Positions 25,366 to 33,878 are shown, counted from the stretch's first letter. The stretch: DNA of 64,000 bases from Polaribacter sp. NJDZ03 (GCF_019263805.1 NZ_CP079195.1:1305501-1369500), one strand, 5' to 3'. Notes: generated by a model not told the origin, from the letters alone. Numbers and translations are program-made.

Positions 25366-26421
25366 CTAGATATTTTTAGCTAACCAGTCTCCTACTTCTT
25401 TTGTTCCGTAAGATTTTCCTCCGTCTGCTAAATCTTCAGTAACATAACCTGCTTCTAAAGCTTTATTTACAGCGTCTCTAATTGCTTTTCCTTCTTCTTG
25501 TAAACCAAAGTTTTCAAACATCATTGCTGCAGATAAAACTGTAGCCATTGGGTTTGCAATATTTAATCCTGTTGCTTGCGGGTAAGAACCATGTATAGGC
25601 TCAAACAATGCATTTTCAGTTCCTACAGATGCACTTGGCATTAAGCCCATAGATCCAGAAATAACAGAAGCTTCATCTGTTAAAATGTCTCCGAATAAGT
25701 TTTCAGTAATTAAAACATCATAACTATTTGGCCATTGAACTAAACGCATTGCAACTGCATCTACAAATTCATAAGAAACCTCAACTTCTGGATAATCTTT
25801 TTCCATAGCTTGTACAGTTTCTCTCCATAAACGAGATGTTTCTAAAACGTTTGCTTTATCTACACAACATAATTTCTTAGAACGAGTCATTGCCAATTCA
25901 AAACCTTTTACAGCTAATCTTTGCACCTCAGCTCTTGTATAAACACAATTATCAAATGCAGTTTCTCCTCCATCTCTTCTACCTTTTTCACCAAAGTAAA
26001 TACCTCCAGTTAATTCACGTAAAAAAACTAAATCAGTTCCTTCTATTCTTTCTCTTTTTAAAGGAGATTTATCTAACAAAGAAGGAAACGTAAATGTTGG
26101 TCTTACATTTGCAAATAAACCTAATTTTTTACGCATTTTTAATAAACCTTGCTCTGGACGAACCGTTGCAGAAGGATCATTATCATACTTTGGATGCCCA
26201 ATTGCACCAAATAAAACAGCATCTGAAGCCACACAAATATCATGTGTTGCATCTGGATAAGGTTCACCAACTGCATCAATTGCAGCAGCACCTGTTAAAG
26301 CTGGATTCCAAGTAATTTCGTGGTTAAATTTCTTTGCAATTGCATCAGATACTTTTACTGCTTGGTCAATTACTTCAGGTCCTATTCCGTCTCCTGCTAA
26401 TAATGCGATATTTAATTTCAT
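25366..26421 (-). CDS. leuB: 3-isopropylmalate dehydrogenase
   Basis: A 351-residue NAD-dependent enzyme that oxidises and decarboxylates 3-isopropylmalate to 2-ketoisocaproate, third step of leucine synthesis. Seen: LLAGDGIGPEV at the N-terminus, ELTGGIYFGEKG, the substrate/metal-binding SRKLCCVDKANVL-like segment, and ENLFGDILTDEASVISGSMGLMPSAS with the metal-binding aspartates, then EPIHGSYPQATG and NP for NAD binding. It is the last gene of the leuC-leuD-leuA-like-leuB operon, with a bidirectional terminator behind it. Confidence 0.97.
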   Translation of the reverse strand: MKLNIALLAGDGIGPEVIDQAVKVSDAIAKKFNHEITWNPALTGAAAIDAVGEPYPDATHDICVASDAVLFGAIGHPKYDNDPSATVRPEQGLLKMRKKLGLFANVRPTFTFPSLLDKSPLKRERIEGTDLVFLRELTGGIYFGEKGRRDGGETAFDNCVYTRAEVQRLAVKGFELAMTRSKKLCCVDKANVLETSRLWRETVQAMEKDYPEVEVSYEFVDAVAMRLVQWPNSYDVLITENLFGDILTDEASVISGSMGLMPSASVGTENALFEPIHGSYPQATGLNIANPMATVLSAAMMFENFGLQEEGKAIRDAVNKALEAGYVTEDLADGGKSYGTKEVGDWLAKNI

Positions 26422-26547
26422 TGTTTTTGTTTTATGACGTATGACTTATTATGACGTAAGACATATGACTGTATTTTTATGTTTAAATTCTATTCTTATT
26501 TTAAAATATTCTCGATATAATTTCTTCAAAAAACCGAAAATCACTCG

Positions 26548-26575
26548 AACTGAAAACTGCGACTGTAACTGCCTA
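26548..26575. repeat. ACTGAAAACTGCGACTG repeat, copy 2
   Basis: AACTGAAAACTGCGACTGTAACTGC in the leuB/leuA-like gap, directly at the stop of the latter. The neighbouring 26430-26475 also carries a direct repeat of TATGACGTA and related words. The 154-bp gap has no coding capacity that I can support. Confidence 0.7.
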
Positions 26576-28096
26576 CTAAATTATATTCAACATTTTCTCG
26601 GTAGCCTTAATTGCAGATACTGTTTGATCTGAATCTAAACCACGCGTAATAAATTCTTTTTCTTCTAATTTCCAGGTAATAATAGTTTCACATAATGCAT
26701 CAGAATGACTTCCTGGAGGAATCCTAACTGCATAATCAATCAGCTTTGGTAAATCTCTTTTACTATGTATTTTATACAACTTTTTTAATGCATTCATAAA
26801 GGCATCAAATTGCCCATCTCCTTGTGCATGTGCTTCATATTGTACGCCTTCTACTCTTAATTGTAAAGTAGTAGATGGTTTCATTCCTTTTGCATGTCCT
26901 AAAACATAATTTTCTACAACAACACGCTTTTCAATGGCATTACTATCTAAAACATCAGAAATAATATAAGGCAAATCTTCTTGAGAAACAACTTCTTTCT
27001 TATCCCCTAATTCAATAATTCTTTGGGTAACTTTCCTTAGCTCTTCATCATTTAAACTCAGACCTAAATCTTGTAAGTTTTTCTGAATATTCGCCTTTCC
27101 AGATGTTTTTCCTAATGCATATTTTCGTTTTCTTCCAAAACGTTCTGGCATTAAATCATTAAAATACAAGTTGTTTTTATTGTCTCCATCTGCATGAATT
27201 CCGGCAGTTTGCGTAAATACGTTCGCCCCTACAACAGGTTTATTTACAGGAATACGAAAACCAGAAAAAGTTTCTACAAGCTTACTAACTTTATTTAATG
27301 CTTTTTCATTTACGGTGATTGTTACATCCTTTAAAAAATCATTAATAACAGCAATAACACTTGCCATTGGTGCATTTCCTGCACGCTCTCCCATCCCATT
27401 TATGGTTAAATGTAATCCATTTGCACCCGCTTTTATAGCTTCCATAACATTGGCAACTCCTAAATCATAATCATTATGACCATGAAAATCGAAATGTGTT
27501 GTTGGGTATTTTTCTCGAACTTCAGATATGAATTTAAAAGTTTCATCATGCGTTAAAATACCTAAAGTATCTGGTAATAAAACACGTTCTATATTTAAAG
27601 CTGTTAAAAAATCTAAATATTCAAAAACGTATTCTTTAGAATTACGCATTCCGTTAGACCAATCTTCTAAATAGACATTGGTTTTAATGTTATGCGAAGC
27701 AGCCGACTCAATATTTGCTTTAATATCAGCAAAATGTTGTGCTGGTGTTTTTTTAAGTTGATGTGTTAAGTGATTTAAAGATCCTTTGGTTAATAAATTC
27801 TGAACTTTTGCACCAGCACCTAGCATCCAATCGATAGATTTTCCTCCATCAACAAAAGTTAACACTTCTATTTTGTCTAAACAACCTTGTTCTGTAGCCC
27901 AAGAAGTTATTTTTTTTACTGCTTGTAATTCTCCTTCAGAAACTCTTGCAGACGCTATTTCTAGCCGATCTACTTTTAATTCTTCTAACAATAGTTTTGC
28001 TATTGTTAATTTCTCAGAAACTGAAAACGACACTCCTGATGTTTGTTCTCCATCACGCAGTGTCGTATCCATTATTTCAATCTTTCTCTTGGTCAT
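26576..28096 (-). CDS. 2-isopropylmalate synthase / citramalate synthase family enzyme
   Basis: A 506-residue acetyl-CoA:2-oxoacid C-acyltransferase. The TIM barrel (1-270) shows IMDTTLRDGEQTSGVSF (R-D catalytic and metal site), FHGHNDYDLGVAN (metal histidines) and NGMGERAGNAP; residues about 385-500 form the LeuA-type dimerised regulatory domain that senses the end product. It lies between leuD and leuB. The DRLEIASARVSEGE segment differs from classical LeuA, so it may condense 2-oxoisovalerate (leucine) or pyruvate (citramalate, for isoleucine). The operon context favours leucine; sequence alone does not settle it. Confidence 0.88.
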   Translation of the reverse strand: MTKRKIEIMDTTLRDGEQTSGVSFSVSEKLTIAKLLLEELKVDRLEIASARVSEGELQAVKKITSWATEQGCLDKIEVLTFVDGGKSIDWMLGAGAKVQNLLTKGSLNHLTHQLKKTPAQHFADIKANIESAASHNIKTNVYLEDWSNGMRNSKEYVFEYLDFLTALNIERVLLPDTLGILTHDETFKFISEVREKYPTTHFDFHGHNDYDLGVANVMEAIKAGANGLHLTINGMGERAGNAPMASVIAVINDFLKDVTITVNEKALNKVSKLVETFSGFRIPVNKPVVGANVFTQTAGIHADGDNKNNLYFNDLMPERFGRKRKYALGKTSGKANIQKNLQDLGLSLNDEELRKVTQRIIELGDKKEVVSQEDLPYIISDVLDSNAIEKRVVVENYVLGHAKGMKPSTTLQLRVEGVQYEAHAQGDGQFDAFMNALKKLYKIHSKRDLPKLIDYAVRIPPGSHSDALCETIITWKLEEKEFITRGLDSDQTVSAIKATEKMLNII

Positions 28097-28131
28097 TTTA
28101 TCAATGTTAAAAACATAAATAATTCTTCAAT

Positions 28132-28203
28132 GGTAATGAAAAAATTTCATTACCACACAGTAACATAGAAAACATAGCTATATAACCTATGTTACTATGT
28201 GGT
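28132..28203. repeat. Two adjacent stem-loops, CACATAGTAACATAG repeat copy 1
   Basis: A perfect hairpin GGTAATGAAA / TTTCATTACC (28132-28154) abuts a 17-bp inverted repeat with one mismatch (28152-28168 and 28187-28203, core CACATAGTAACATAG). They lie between leuD and the leuA-like gene. A related unit is at 33803-33829. Either a mobile repeat or an mRNA processing/attenuation structure. Confidence 0.8.
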
Positions 28204-28228
28204 TAAAAATAGTGTTTATGCTTTATAA

Positions 28229-28828
28229 TTAAAACGGTCTCGTTTCAGCAAAAGCAGTAATCTCATTTTCTATATTTTTTAAGTAATCAATATCATCAAA
28301 ACCGTTTAACATATTGTCTTTTTTATAGGTATTAATTACAAAAGATTCAGACTCACCTGTAGCAACTAAAGTTACTGTTTGGTTAGGTAAATCTACTTTA
28401 ATTTCTGTTTTAGGATCTGCCATAATTGCTGCAAATAAAGTATCTGCAAATGCTGCTGAAACTTGTACAGGTAAAACCCCTACATTTAAACAGTTATTTT
28501 TAAAGATATCTGCAAATGCAGATGAAATTACACAACGCAAACCAAAATCGTACACAGACCAAGCTGCGTGCTCTCTAGAAGAACCAGAACCAAAGTTTCT
28601 ACCTCCAACTAATATTTTAGAACCTGCATAAATTTCTTTGTTTAAAGGAAATTCTGCTTTTGGTGTTCCGTCTGCATTGTATCTCCAATCACGGAAAAAA
28701 TTAACATCAAAATCTACACGCTCAGTTGCTTTTAAGAAACGAGCCGGAATTATTTGATCTGTATCTACATTCTCTGTAGGTAAAGGATATGCTGTACTTG
28801 TAAGTACTTCAAATTTATCGTAAGCCAT
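28229..28828 (-). CDS. leuD: 3-isopropylmalate dehydratase small subunit
   Basis: A 199-residue swivelling domain of isopropylmalate isomerase, which with LeuC interconverts 2- and 3-isopropylmalate. Family marks: NVDTDQIIPARFLK near the N-terminus and GGRNFGSGSSREHAAWSVYDFG in the middle, which contact substrate phosphate or carboxylate; the IISSAFADIFKNNCLNVGVLP segment follows in the expected place. Length is standard. It follows leuC after 97 bp that consist mostly of a repeat. Confidence 0.97.
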   Translation of the reverse strand: MAYDKFEVLTSTAYPLPTENVDTDQIIPARFLKATERVDFDVNFFRDWRYNADGTPKAEFPLNKEIYAGSKILVGGRNFGSGSSREHAAWSVYDFGLRCVISSAFADIFKNNCLNVGVLPVQVSAAFADTLFAAIMADPKTEIKVDLPNQTVTLVATGESESFVINTYKKDNMLNGFDDIDYLKNIENEITAFAETRPF

Positions 28829-28834
28829 GTTATT

Positions 28835-28925
28835 TAGTATTCAGTTGCCAGTATCAGTTGGCAGTTGTTATCTTAATATTAATTGTTATTCGCAGTTCAC
28901 TGAAAACTGCGACTGTAAACTGCAA
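28835..28925. repeat. CAGTTGCCAGT / ACTGAAAACTGCGACTG repeat, copy 3
   Basis: The leuC/leuD gap is filled by CAGTTGCCAGTATCAGTTGGCAGTTG-like words on one side and the CACTGAAAACTGCGACTG core on the other, able to pair over an AT-rich loop. It runs up to the leuC stop codon. Confidence 0.75.
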
Positions 28926-30323
28926 CTACACAAGAAGCGTACGAGGATCTGTTACTACTCCGCTAACTGCAGATGCTGCAGCTACTAAAGGAGAAGCTAA
29001 TAAGGTTCTAGATCCTGGTCCTTGTCTTCCTTCGAAGTTTCTGTTTGATGTTGATACAGACAATTTTCCTGAAGGAATTTTATCATCGTTCATTGCCAAA
29101 CATGCAGAACAACCTGGTTCTCTTAAAACAAAACCTGCGTCTGTAATAATCTTATCTAAACCTTCTGCTTTTATTTGATCTACTACTTTATGTGATCCTG
29201 GAACCAACCAAGCAGTAATATTAGGTGCTTTTTGTCTTCCTTTTACAATAGAACAAAAACCTCTAAAATCTTCTATACGTCCGTTTGTACAAGAACCTAA
29301 AAACACAAAGTCAATTTCTTTACCAATCATAGATTCGCCTTCGTTAAAAGACATATATCCCAATGATTTTTTATAAGTTTCAACACCACCTTCAACATTT
29401 TCTGCCAAAGGAATCGATTTTGTTACCCCCATTCCCATTCCTGGGTTTGTTCCGTAAGTAATCATTGGTTCAATATCTGTTGCATCATAATTAAATTCAA
29501 CATCAAATTCTGCTCCTTTTTCAGAATACAGTGTTTCCCAATATTTCATTGCAGTATCCCAATCTGCTCCTTTAGGAGTTTGAGCACGACCTTTTATATA
29601 TTCGTATGTTTTAGCATCTGGAGCAATCATACCTCCACGTGCTCCCATCTCTATAGATAAGTTACACACAGTCATACGACCTTCCATAGACATGTCTTCA
29701 AAAACATCTCCTGCATATTCAACAAAAAATCCGGTTGCACCAGAAGTTGTTTGCTTTGATATAATATATAAAGCAACATCCTTAGGTGTTACCCCCAAAC
29801 CTAATTTACCGTTTACGTTAATACGCATCGCTTTAGGTTTTGGTTGCATAATACATTGTGTAGACAATACCATTTCTACCTCAGAAGTACCAATACCAAA
29901 AGCAATAGCACCAAAAGCACCATGCGTAGATGTATGAGAGTCTCCACAAACAATTGTTGCACCAGGTAGCGTAATTCCGTTTTCTGGACCTACAACGTGT
30001 ACAATTCCGTTATTAAGATCTCCTAATCCCCAATGAGAAATACCGTGCTTTTTTGCATTTCTTTCTAAAGCATCTAACTGATTTGCAGATAAAGGATCTG
30101 CCACAGGTAAATGTTGATTTATGGTTGGTGTGTTGTGATCTGCTGTTGCGAATGTACGCTCAGGATATACAACACTGTTTCCTCTACTTTCTAAACCTAA
30201 GAAAGCTACAGGGCTTGTAACTTCGTGGATGAAATGACGGTCTATAAAAAACACATCTGGTCCGTCTTTAACTTGACGAACAACGTGTGAATCCCATACT
30301 TTGTCAAATAATGTATTTGCCAT
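28926..30323 (-). CDS. leuC: 3-isopropylmalate dehydratase large subunit
   Basis: A 465-residue aconitase-family [4Fe-4S] enzyme, partner of LeuD. The cluster cysteines are seen in [13 protein letters not shown] and [11 protein letters not shown] (two cysteines). Other blocks: [25 protein letters not shown] and [20 protein letters not shown]. It is the first gene of the leucine operon, and the upstream DNA to 31266 has no other gene on this strand. Confidence 0.97.
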   Translation of the reverse strand: MANTLFDKVWDSHVVRQVKDGPDVFFIDRHFIHEVTSPVAFLGLESRGNSVVYPERTFATADHNTPTINQHLPVADPLSANQLDALERNAKKHGISHWGLGDLNNGIVHVVGPENGITLPGATIVCGDSHTSTHGAFGAIAFGIGTSEVEMVLSTQCIMQPKPKAMRINVNGKLGLGVTPKDVALYIISKQTTSGATGFFVEYAGDVFEDMSMEGRMTVCNLSIEMGARGGMIAPDAKTYEYIKGRAQTPKGADWDTAMKYWETLYSEKGAEFDVEFNYDATDIEPMITYGTNPGMGMGVTKSIPLAENVEGGVETYKKSLGYMSFNEGESMIGKEIDFVFLGSCTNGRIEDFRGFCSIVKGRQKAPNITAWLVPGSHKVVDQIKAEGLDKIITDAGFVLREPGCSACLAMNDDKIPSGKLSVSTSNRNFEGRQGPGSRTLLASPLVAAASAVSGVVTDPRTLLV

Positions 30324-30361
30324 TTGTTTGTTCTTTAATTATTTAAATGATAATCAGCTAC

Positions 30362-30369
30362 CAAAAATA
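30362..30369 (-). promoter_or_regulatory. -7 box for the leucine operon
   Basis: On the minus strand this reads TATTTTTG, a match to TAnnTTTG, 39 bases upstream of the leuC ATG. No good TTTG box is visible at -33, and I found no leucine-rich leader peptide between it and leuC. Confidence 0.5.
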
Positions 30370-30646
30370 ACGATTTATTGGGTTTCTTCCGTTTTTAAAC
30401 CTGTACATACATTATACCCAACAGTTACACATTTCATTAAAACACTAAATAACAACACATTATGTTATTTAAAAATACGATGTCTATTTATTTTGTAGGG
30501 TTCTAATTTAGTTTAATTCTTTCTTTTTTTCTATTGATAAGTGCAGTGAAATACTTAGAATAGACGGTAATTTATATACAATTGGCTTTTATTTTAATAA
30601 ATACAATAATGAATTTACCGAGAACCTTTATAATCATTACAAAATA

Positions 30647-30685
30647 AGATTCCTCAATCGCAAAAAAGCTCATTTCGGAATGACA
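30647..30685. repeat. Partial GTCATTCCGAA-family repeat
   Basis: AAGATTCCTCAATCG followed by CATTTCGGAATGACA, i.e. one half of the palindromic repeat whose complete form is at 48321-48442. A further degenerate piece (AAGATTCCTCAATCG) lies at about 31947-31961. Confidence 0.75.
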
Positions 30686-30766
30686 TACTTAACCTAATAT
30701 ATATCATATAAAAAATATAAAGTAGAAAGGTTGCTTCACTTCTCACAGTTCATATAAAAACTCACA

Positions 30767-30860
30767 TTTTTCATTTCGGACGACAAAGGAGGAGAAAATC
30801 TTAGAATCATCAAAAAATGAGATTTCTCAAATGCTTAAAAAAACTTATTTCAGGACGACA
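30767..30860. repeat. Degenerate full-length GTCATTCCGAA-family repeat
   Basis: TTCATTTCGGACGACAAAGG at the left, GAGATTTCTCAAATGC in the middle and TATTTCAGGACGACA at the right reproduce the order of the 48.3-kb copy with many substitutions. Confidence 0.65.
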
Positions 30861-31266
30861 ACTATAAAACGAATCACTTTACGGAAAGCCTTATTTAATT
30901 CAATTCATTAGAGACTACTTTTACAAAAAAACAATGATTTTTAACCTAGTTTACAAATTATAATCAAATAATAAGAAATGTAGTTACAATTTAAATATTT
31001 GTAATTATTTTAAAATCAACCTGTAAGGATTATGTTAAAAAAAATTAAAAGTTAAAGAAGTCTAAAACCAATATTATCACTAATTTTAGCATTAAAAATT
31101 CTTCTTATTTGCTATGAAAGAATTTCTAAATTAGAATATAAAACTTAAGAAAGATTAACTTCATTTGCAAAAATGAAAGATTAATCTGCATAAATTATGG
31201 GTAAAAAACCCCTAACAAAACTCAATAAAGAGTATTATAAATAATGTTTAATTTAAAACTTAAAAA

Positions 31267-31563
31267 ATGATTAAAAATTCAATGAAAATGATGACTGTTT
31301 TATTTGCTTCATCAATGTTACTATCTTCTTGTTACTCTTACACAAGTGTTGTAGGTGAAGGTGCTAAAGGGAATTCTCAGACAACTCAATGGAATCATTA
31401 TGTTGTTTATGGATTAGCTCCTGTTGGAGTTTCTGACTCTAAACAAATGGCAGATGGTGCTAAAGATTATACTGTTTTCACTAGACAATCATTTGTTAAC
31501 GGATTAGTGTCTGCTTTAACATTCGGAATTTATACTCCATCTACAACTACAGTAACTAAATAG
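31267..31563 (+). CDS. Bor/Iss-like lipoprotein
   Basis: A 98-residue lipoprotein with lipobox LLSSC (Cys22). The C-terminal part RQSFVNGLVSALTFGIYTP closely follows the signature of phage lambda Bor and plasmid Iss serum-resistance lipoproteins, and the central HYVVYGLAP segment also fits. In enterobacteria Bor/Iss sit on the outer membrane and raise complement resistance; the role in a flavobacterium is unknown. It is followed by its own terminator and is otherwise isolated in gene-poor DNA, with no phage genes nearby. A second start at 31282 is possible. Confidence 0.8.
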   Translation: MIKNSMKMMTVLFASSMLLSSCYSYTSVVGEGAKGNSQTTQWNHYVVYGLAPVGVSDSKQMADGAKDYTVFTRQSFVNGLVSALTFGIYTPSTTTVTK

Positions 31564-31577
31564 TTTGTAAATTAAAT

Positions 31578-31610
31578 AAAAGAAGGTAATTTAACAGTTA
31601 CCTTCTTTTT
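31578..31610 (+). terminator. Terminator after the Bor-like gene
   Basis: Stem AAAGAAGGTAA / TTACCTTCTTT with an eight-base loop and T run. Confidence 0.88.
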
Positions 31611-31623
31611 GAATAATCTGAAA

Positions 31624-31827
31624 ATGAAAAAAATAATATTTTATATTTCTTCTGTAATTTCGATAATATTACTTATCAGTATTTTTAATATTCTAAATAA
31701 TGATTTTGATAGATTAACTGAATATGGTTTTGGTTATTTAATTGGTAAAATTATACTTCTTTTAATATTTGTAACACTAACTCTTTTAACAAAAAGTGCT
31801 GTTTGGAAAAAAAAGGAATCCAAATAA
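31624..31827 (+). CDS. Small two-helix membrane protein, unknown
   Basis: A 67-residue frame from ATG 31624 (an upstream TTG at 31609 lies inside the terminator tail and is rejected). Two hydrophobic segments (about 3-24 and 40-58) are separated by a short polar loop NDFDRLTEYGFGY; the C-terminus is KKKESK. I do not recognise a family. It lies directly after the Bor-like gene's terminator, so expression would depend on read-through or an own promoter. Confidence 0.5.
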   Translation: MKKIIFYISSVISIILLISIFNILNNDFDRLTEYGFGYLIGKIILLLIFVTLTLLTKSAVWKKKESK

Positions 31828-32039
31828 TGTCCTAATAAAAAAACAGGTTTCTCTTAAAAATTGCTAGATTTTAAGCACAAAAATAAAAGCAAGCACCCTT
31901 CCAATTCAAACAAGAAAGAAGAAAATCTTACAACCTTTAGTAATTAAGATTCCTCAATCGTTTCAAAATTTCATATTAGAATAGATGTAATAACTATACC
32001 TATTTCAATTCTTGTATATTGCATTCACAAATAAATATT

Positions 32040-32264
32040 ATGAAATTAAACTTATTGTCTTGTGATGCCCAAAGACCAGATAAAAGAGCGATTGCTAGAT
32101 GTATTGCAGAAATTTCCGTGAGCATATCTGAATCTTTATCTAATGAACTTACAGAAATTCTTTTAGAAGGCGACGTAGTAGATATTGAAATGGAAGATAA
32201 AAATGCTGGTTCTGCTTTAAGGGCTTTAAGAAAACTAAGTATCGATTACGAAATTATAGAATAG
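32040..32264 (+). CDS. Small conserved-looking protein, unknown
   Basis: A 74-residue soluble protein from ATG 32040 (an upstream TTG at 32019 is less likely). It begins MKLNLLSCDAQRPDKRAIARC and ends in an alternating hydrophobic pattern around VDIEMEDKNAGSALRALRKLSIDYEI, suggesting a small alpha/beta domain. No catalytic motif or signal peptide is visible and I do not recognise the family. It lies 5 bp upstream of the decayed thioredoxin-like gene, perhaps as a former operon partner. Confidence 0.55.
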   Translation: MKLNLLSCDAQRPDKRAIARCIAEISVSISESLSNELTEILLEGDVVDIEMEDKNAGSALRALRKLSIDYEIIE

Positions 32265-32269
32265 AACAT

Positions 32270-32779
32270 ATAAAAAATAATACCTTATTATGTATTTGTC
32301 TCTTTTTTATGACTTCTTATGCGCAACAAAAAAAGATGTGGTCAAAGTCATTTTTAAATAAAAAAGCACCAGCATTAGTGGTTAGTAAATAGCTAACAGA
32401 TAAGCCTAAAACGGATGGTAAATTTGTTTTAATCGATTTTTGGGGAACTTGGTGTGTACTTTGTATAAAGAGAATTCCAGAAATGAACGCTTTTTATAAA
32501 GAGTTTGCCAAAGAAATAGTAGTTATAAGTATTAGTAACGAATCTACGGCTAAAATTAAACGTTTTAAGAAGGCTAAAATTGAATATTATAACGCTATTG
32601 ATAGAAGAGCAAGACTTAATAGAGCCTCAGAAATTAAAGGAATTCCGCATTTTATAATTATTGATCCTGATGGGCTTGTTGTTTGGGAAGGTTGGCCGCA
32701 ACTAAAAGGTTTTGAGTTAACTTCAGAAGTTATATAAGGGCTTATTGATGCTTATAAATTAAATAAGCAAATAGCCTAG
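32270..32779 (+). pseudogene. Decayed TlpA/thioredoxin-like exported protein gene
   Basis: One frame runs through this stretch and reads as a complete TlpA-like protein, but with lesions. It opens ATA-AAA-AAT, probably a lost ATG, then a signal peptide (LLCICLFFMTSYAQQ), then LNKKAPALVVSK, an in-frame TAG at 32390-32392, LTDKPKTDGKFVLIDFWGTWCVLC with the CxxC active site, IPEMNAFYKEF, and GIPHFIIIDPDG with the cis-proline. A second in-frame stop TAA is at 32735-32737, after which GLIDAYKLNKQIA continues to TAG 32777. Three lesions in an otherwise readable gene point to a recent pseudogene. The piece from ATG 32483 alone lacks the CxxC motif. Confidence 0.85.
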
Positions 32780-32805
32780 CCCTGATTGAAGCAATTTTTT
32801 GAACT
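32773..32805. repeat. TAGCCCTGATTGAAGC repeat remnant
   Basis: TAGCCCTGATTGAAGC followed by TTTTTTGAACTC. The inverse complement of the related unit at 55520-55605 reads AGCCTTGATTGAAAC then CCTTTTTTGAGG, so these look like two members of one family in opposite orientation. Confidence 0.5.
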
Positions 32806-32938
32806 CTTTTTTATGCTGTTTCTGAATAAAAAAACGAAAGTCTTTAGACTACATACAAGATAAACACCTAACAGAAAATAGCTTCAAATAAGAATATTTA
32901 TATGAAGCTATTTTTAAAAAGTTAAACTGAATATATTA

Positions 32939-33745
32939 CTACTCAAACTTATCCATAACGGCATCACTAATTCCCATATTAGAGAATCCGCCATCGTGAA
33001 ATAAATTTTGTAGAGTTACTTTCTTGGTTAAATCTGAAAATAGTGAAATGGTATAATCTGCACAATCTGCCGCAGAAGCATTGCCTAACGGACTCATTTT
33101 TTCAGAAAAATTGATAAATCCGTCGAAACCTTTTACGCCATTTCCAGCAGTTGTTGGTGTTGGTGATTGAGAAATGGTGTTCACTCTCACTTTAAAATCT
33201 CTACCAAAATAATAGCCAAAACTACGTGCAATAGATTCTAAATAGGCTTTATTATCTGCCATATCATTGTAATCTGGAAACACTCTTTGCGCCGCCATAT
33301 AGGTTAACGCAACGATTGAGCCCCAATCTTTCATGGCTTTTTTATGATACAAAACATTTAATACTTTATGGAAAGAGACCGCAGAAACATTCCACCCTTT
33401 TTCAGTGAAATCGTAATTTGGATCTGTATACGGTTTGTTTTTACGCACATTTACAGACATACCAATCGAATGCAAAACAAAGTCAATTTTACCGCCTAGA
33501 ATCTCCATAGATTTTTCTATCAAGTTTTCTAAATCTTCGATAGAAGTTGCATCCGCAGGAATAATTTGAGAATTTGTTTTCTTTGCTAAAACGTCCAATT
33601 CACCCATTCTAATAGAAGCTGGTGCGTTGGTTAACACAAACTCTGCTCCTTCTTCATGTGCTCTTTGTGCTGTTTTCCAAGCGATAGAATTTTCATTTAA
33701 AGCACCAAAAATAATTCCTTTTTTTCCTTTTAGTAAGTTGTACAT
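32939..33745 (-). CDS. fabI: Enoyl-[acyl-carrier-protein] reductase (NADH)
   Basis: A 268-residue short-chain dehydrogenase-like enzyme that performs the last reduction in each cycle of fatty acid elongation. The FabI-type Y-x9-Y-x6-K pattern is seen as Y149, Y159 and K166 in TYMAAQRVFPDYNDMADNK, and the cofactor loop as GIIFGALNENSIAW. HSIGMS corresponds to the triclosan-binding region of E. coli FabI. It follows recN in the same direction after 133 bp containing a repeat. Confidence 0.95.
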   Translation of the reverse strand: MYNLLKGKKGIIFGALNENSIAWKTAQRAHEEGAEFVLTNAPASIRMGELDVLAKKTNSQIIPADATSIEDLENLIEKSMEILGGKIDFVLHSIGMSVNVRKNKPYTDPNYDFTEKGWNVSAVSFHKVLNVLYHKKAMKDWGSIVALTYMAAQRVFPDYNDMADNKAYLESIARSFGYYFGRDFKVRVNTISQSPTPTTAGNGVKGFDGFINFSEKMSPLGNASAADCADYTISLFSDLTKKVTLQNLFHDGGFSNMGISDAVMDKFE

Positions 33746-33802
33746 GTAGTTGTTCTTTATTCGTTTTTGGTTGTTCGTTTTTAGTGCTTACATTAAAAGT
33801 TT

Positions 33803-33829
33803 ACCACATAGATACATAGAAAAACATAG
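33803..33829. repeat. CCACATAG...ACATAG repeat, copy 2
   Basis: ACCACATAGATACATAG then AAAAACATAG, related to the inverted repeat at 28152-28203, in the recN/fabI gap. Confidence 0.6.
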
Positions 33830-33878
33830 TTTTGTCTCTTAACGCTTTTGAAGCTTTGCTGCTTTAAAACGCTGTAAT

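Larger units (their letters stand above)
30324..31266. other. 943-bp gene-free stretch with repeat debris
   Basis: Between divergent leuC and the Bor-like gene. It holds the leu promoter region at its left end and two damaged copies of the GTCATTCCGAA-type palindromic repeat (30647-30685 and 30767-30860). A short GGGTAAAAAACCC hairpin is at about 31199. I see no convincing coding sequence or tRNA on either strand. Confidence 0.7.

Noticed and set aside
26094..26315. Plus-strand frames inside leuB (25890-26315)
   Set aside because: Antisense of a clearly coding leuB with intact family motifs.
30301..30498. 65-residue plus-strand frame upstream of leuC
   Set aside because: It overlaps the leuC start and promoter region and has no protein-like features.
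30370..30500. Possible leucine leader peptide or attenuator upstream of leuC
   Set aside because: No short frame with leucine codons and no terminator/antiterminator pair is visible between the -7 box and the leuC ATG.
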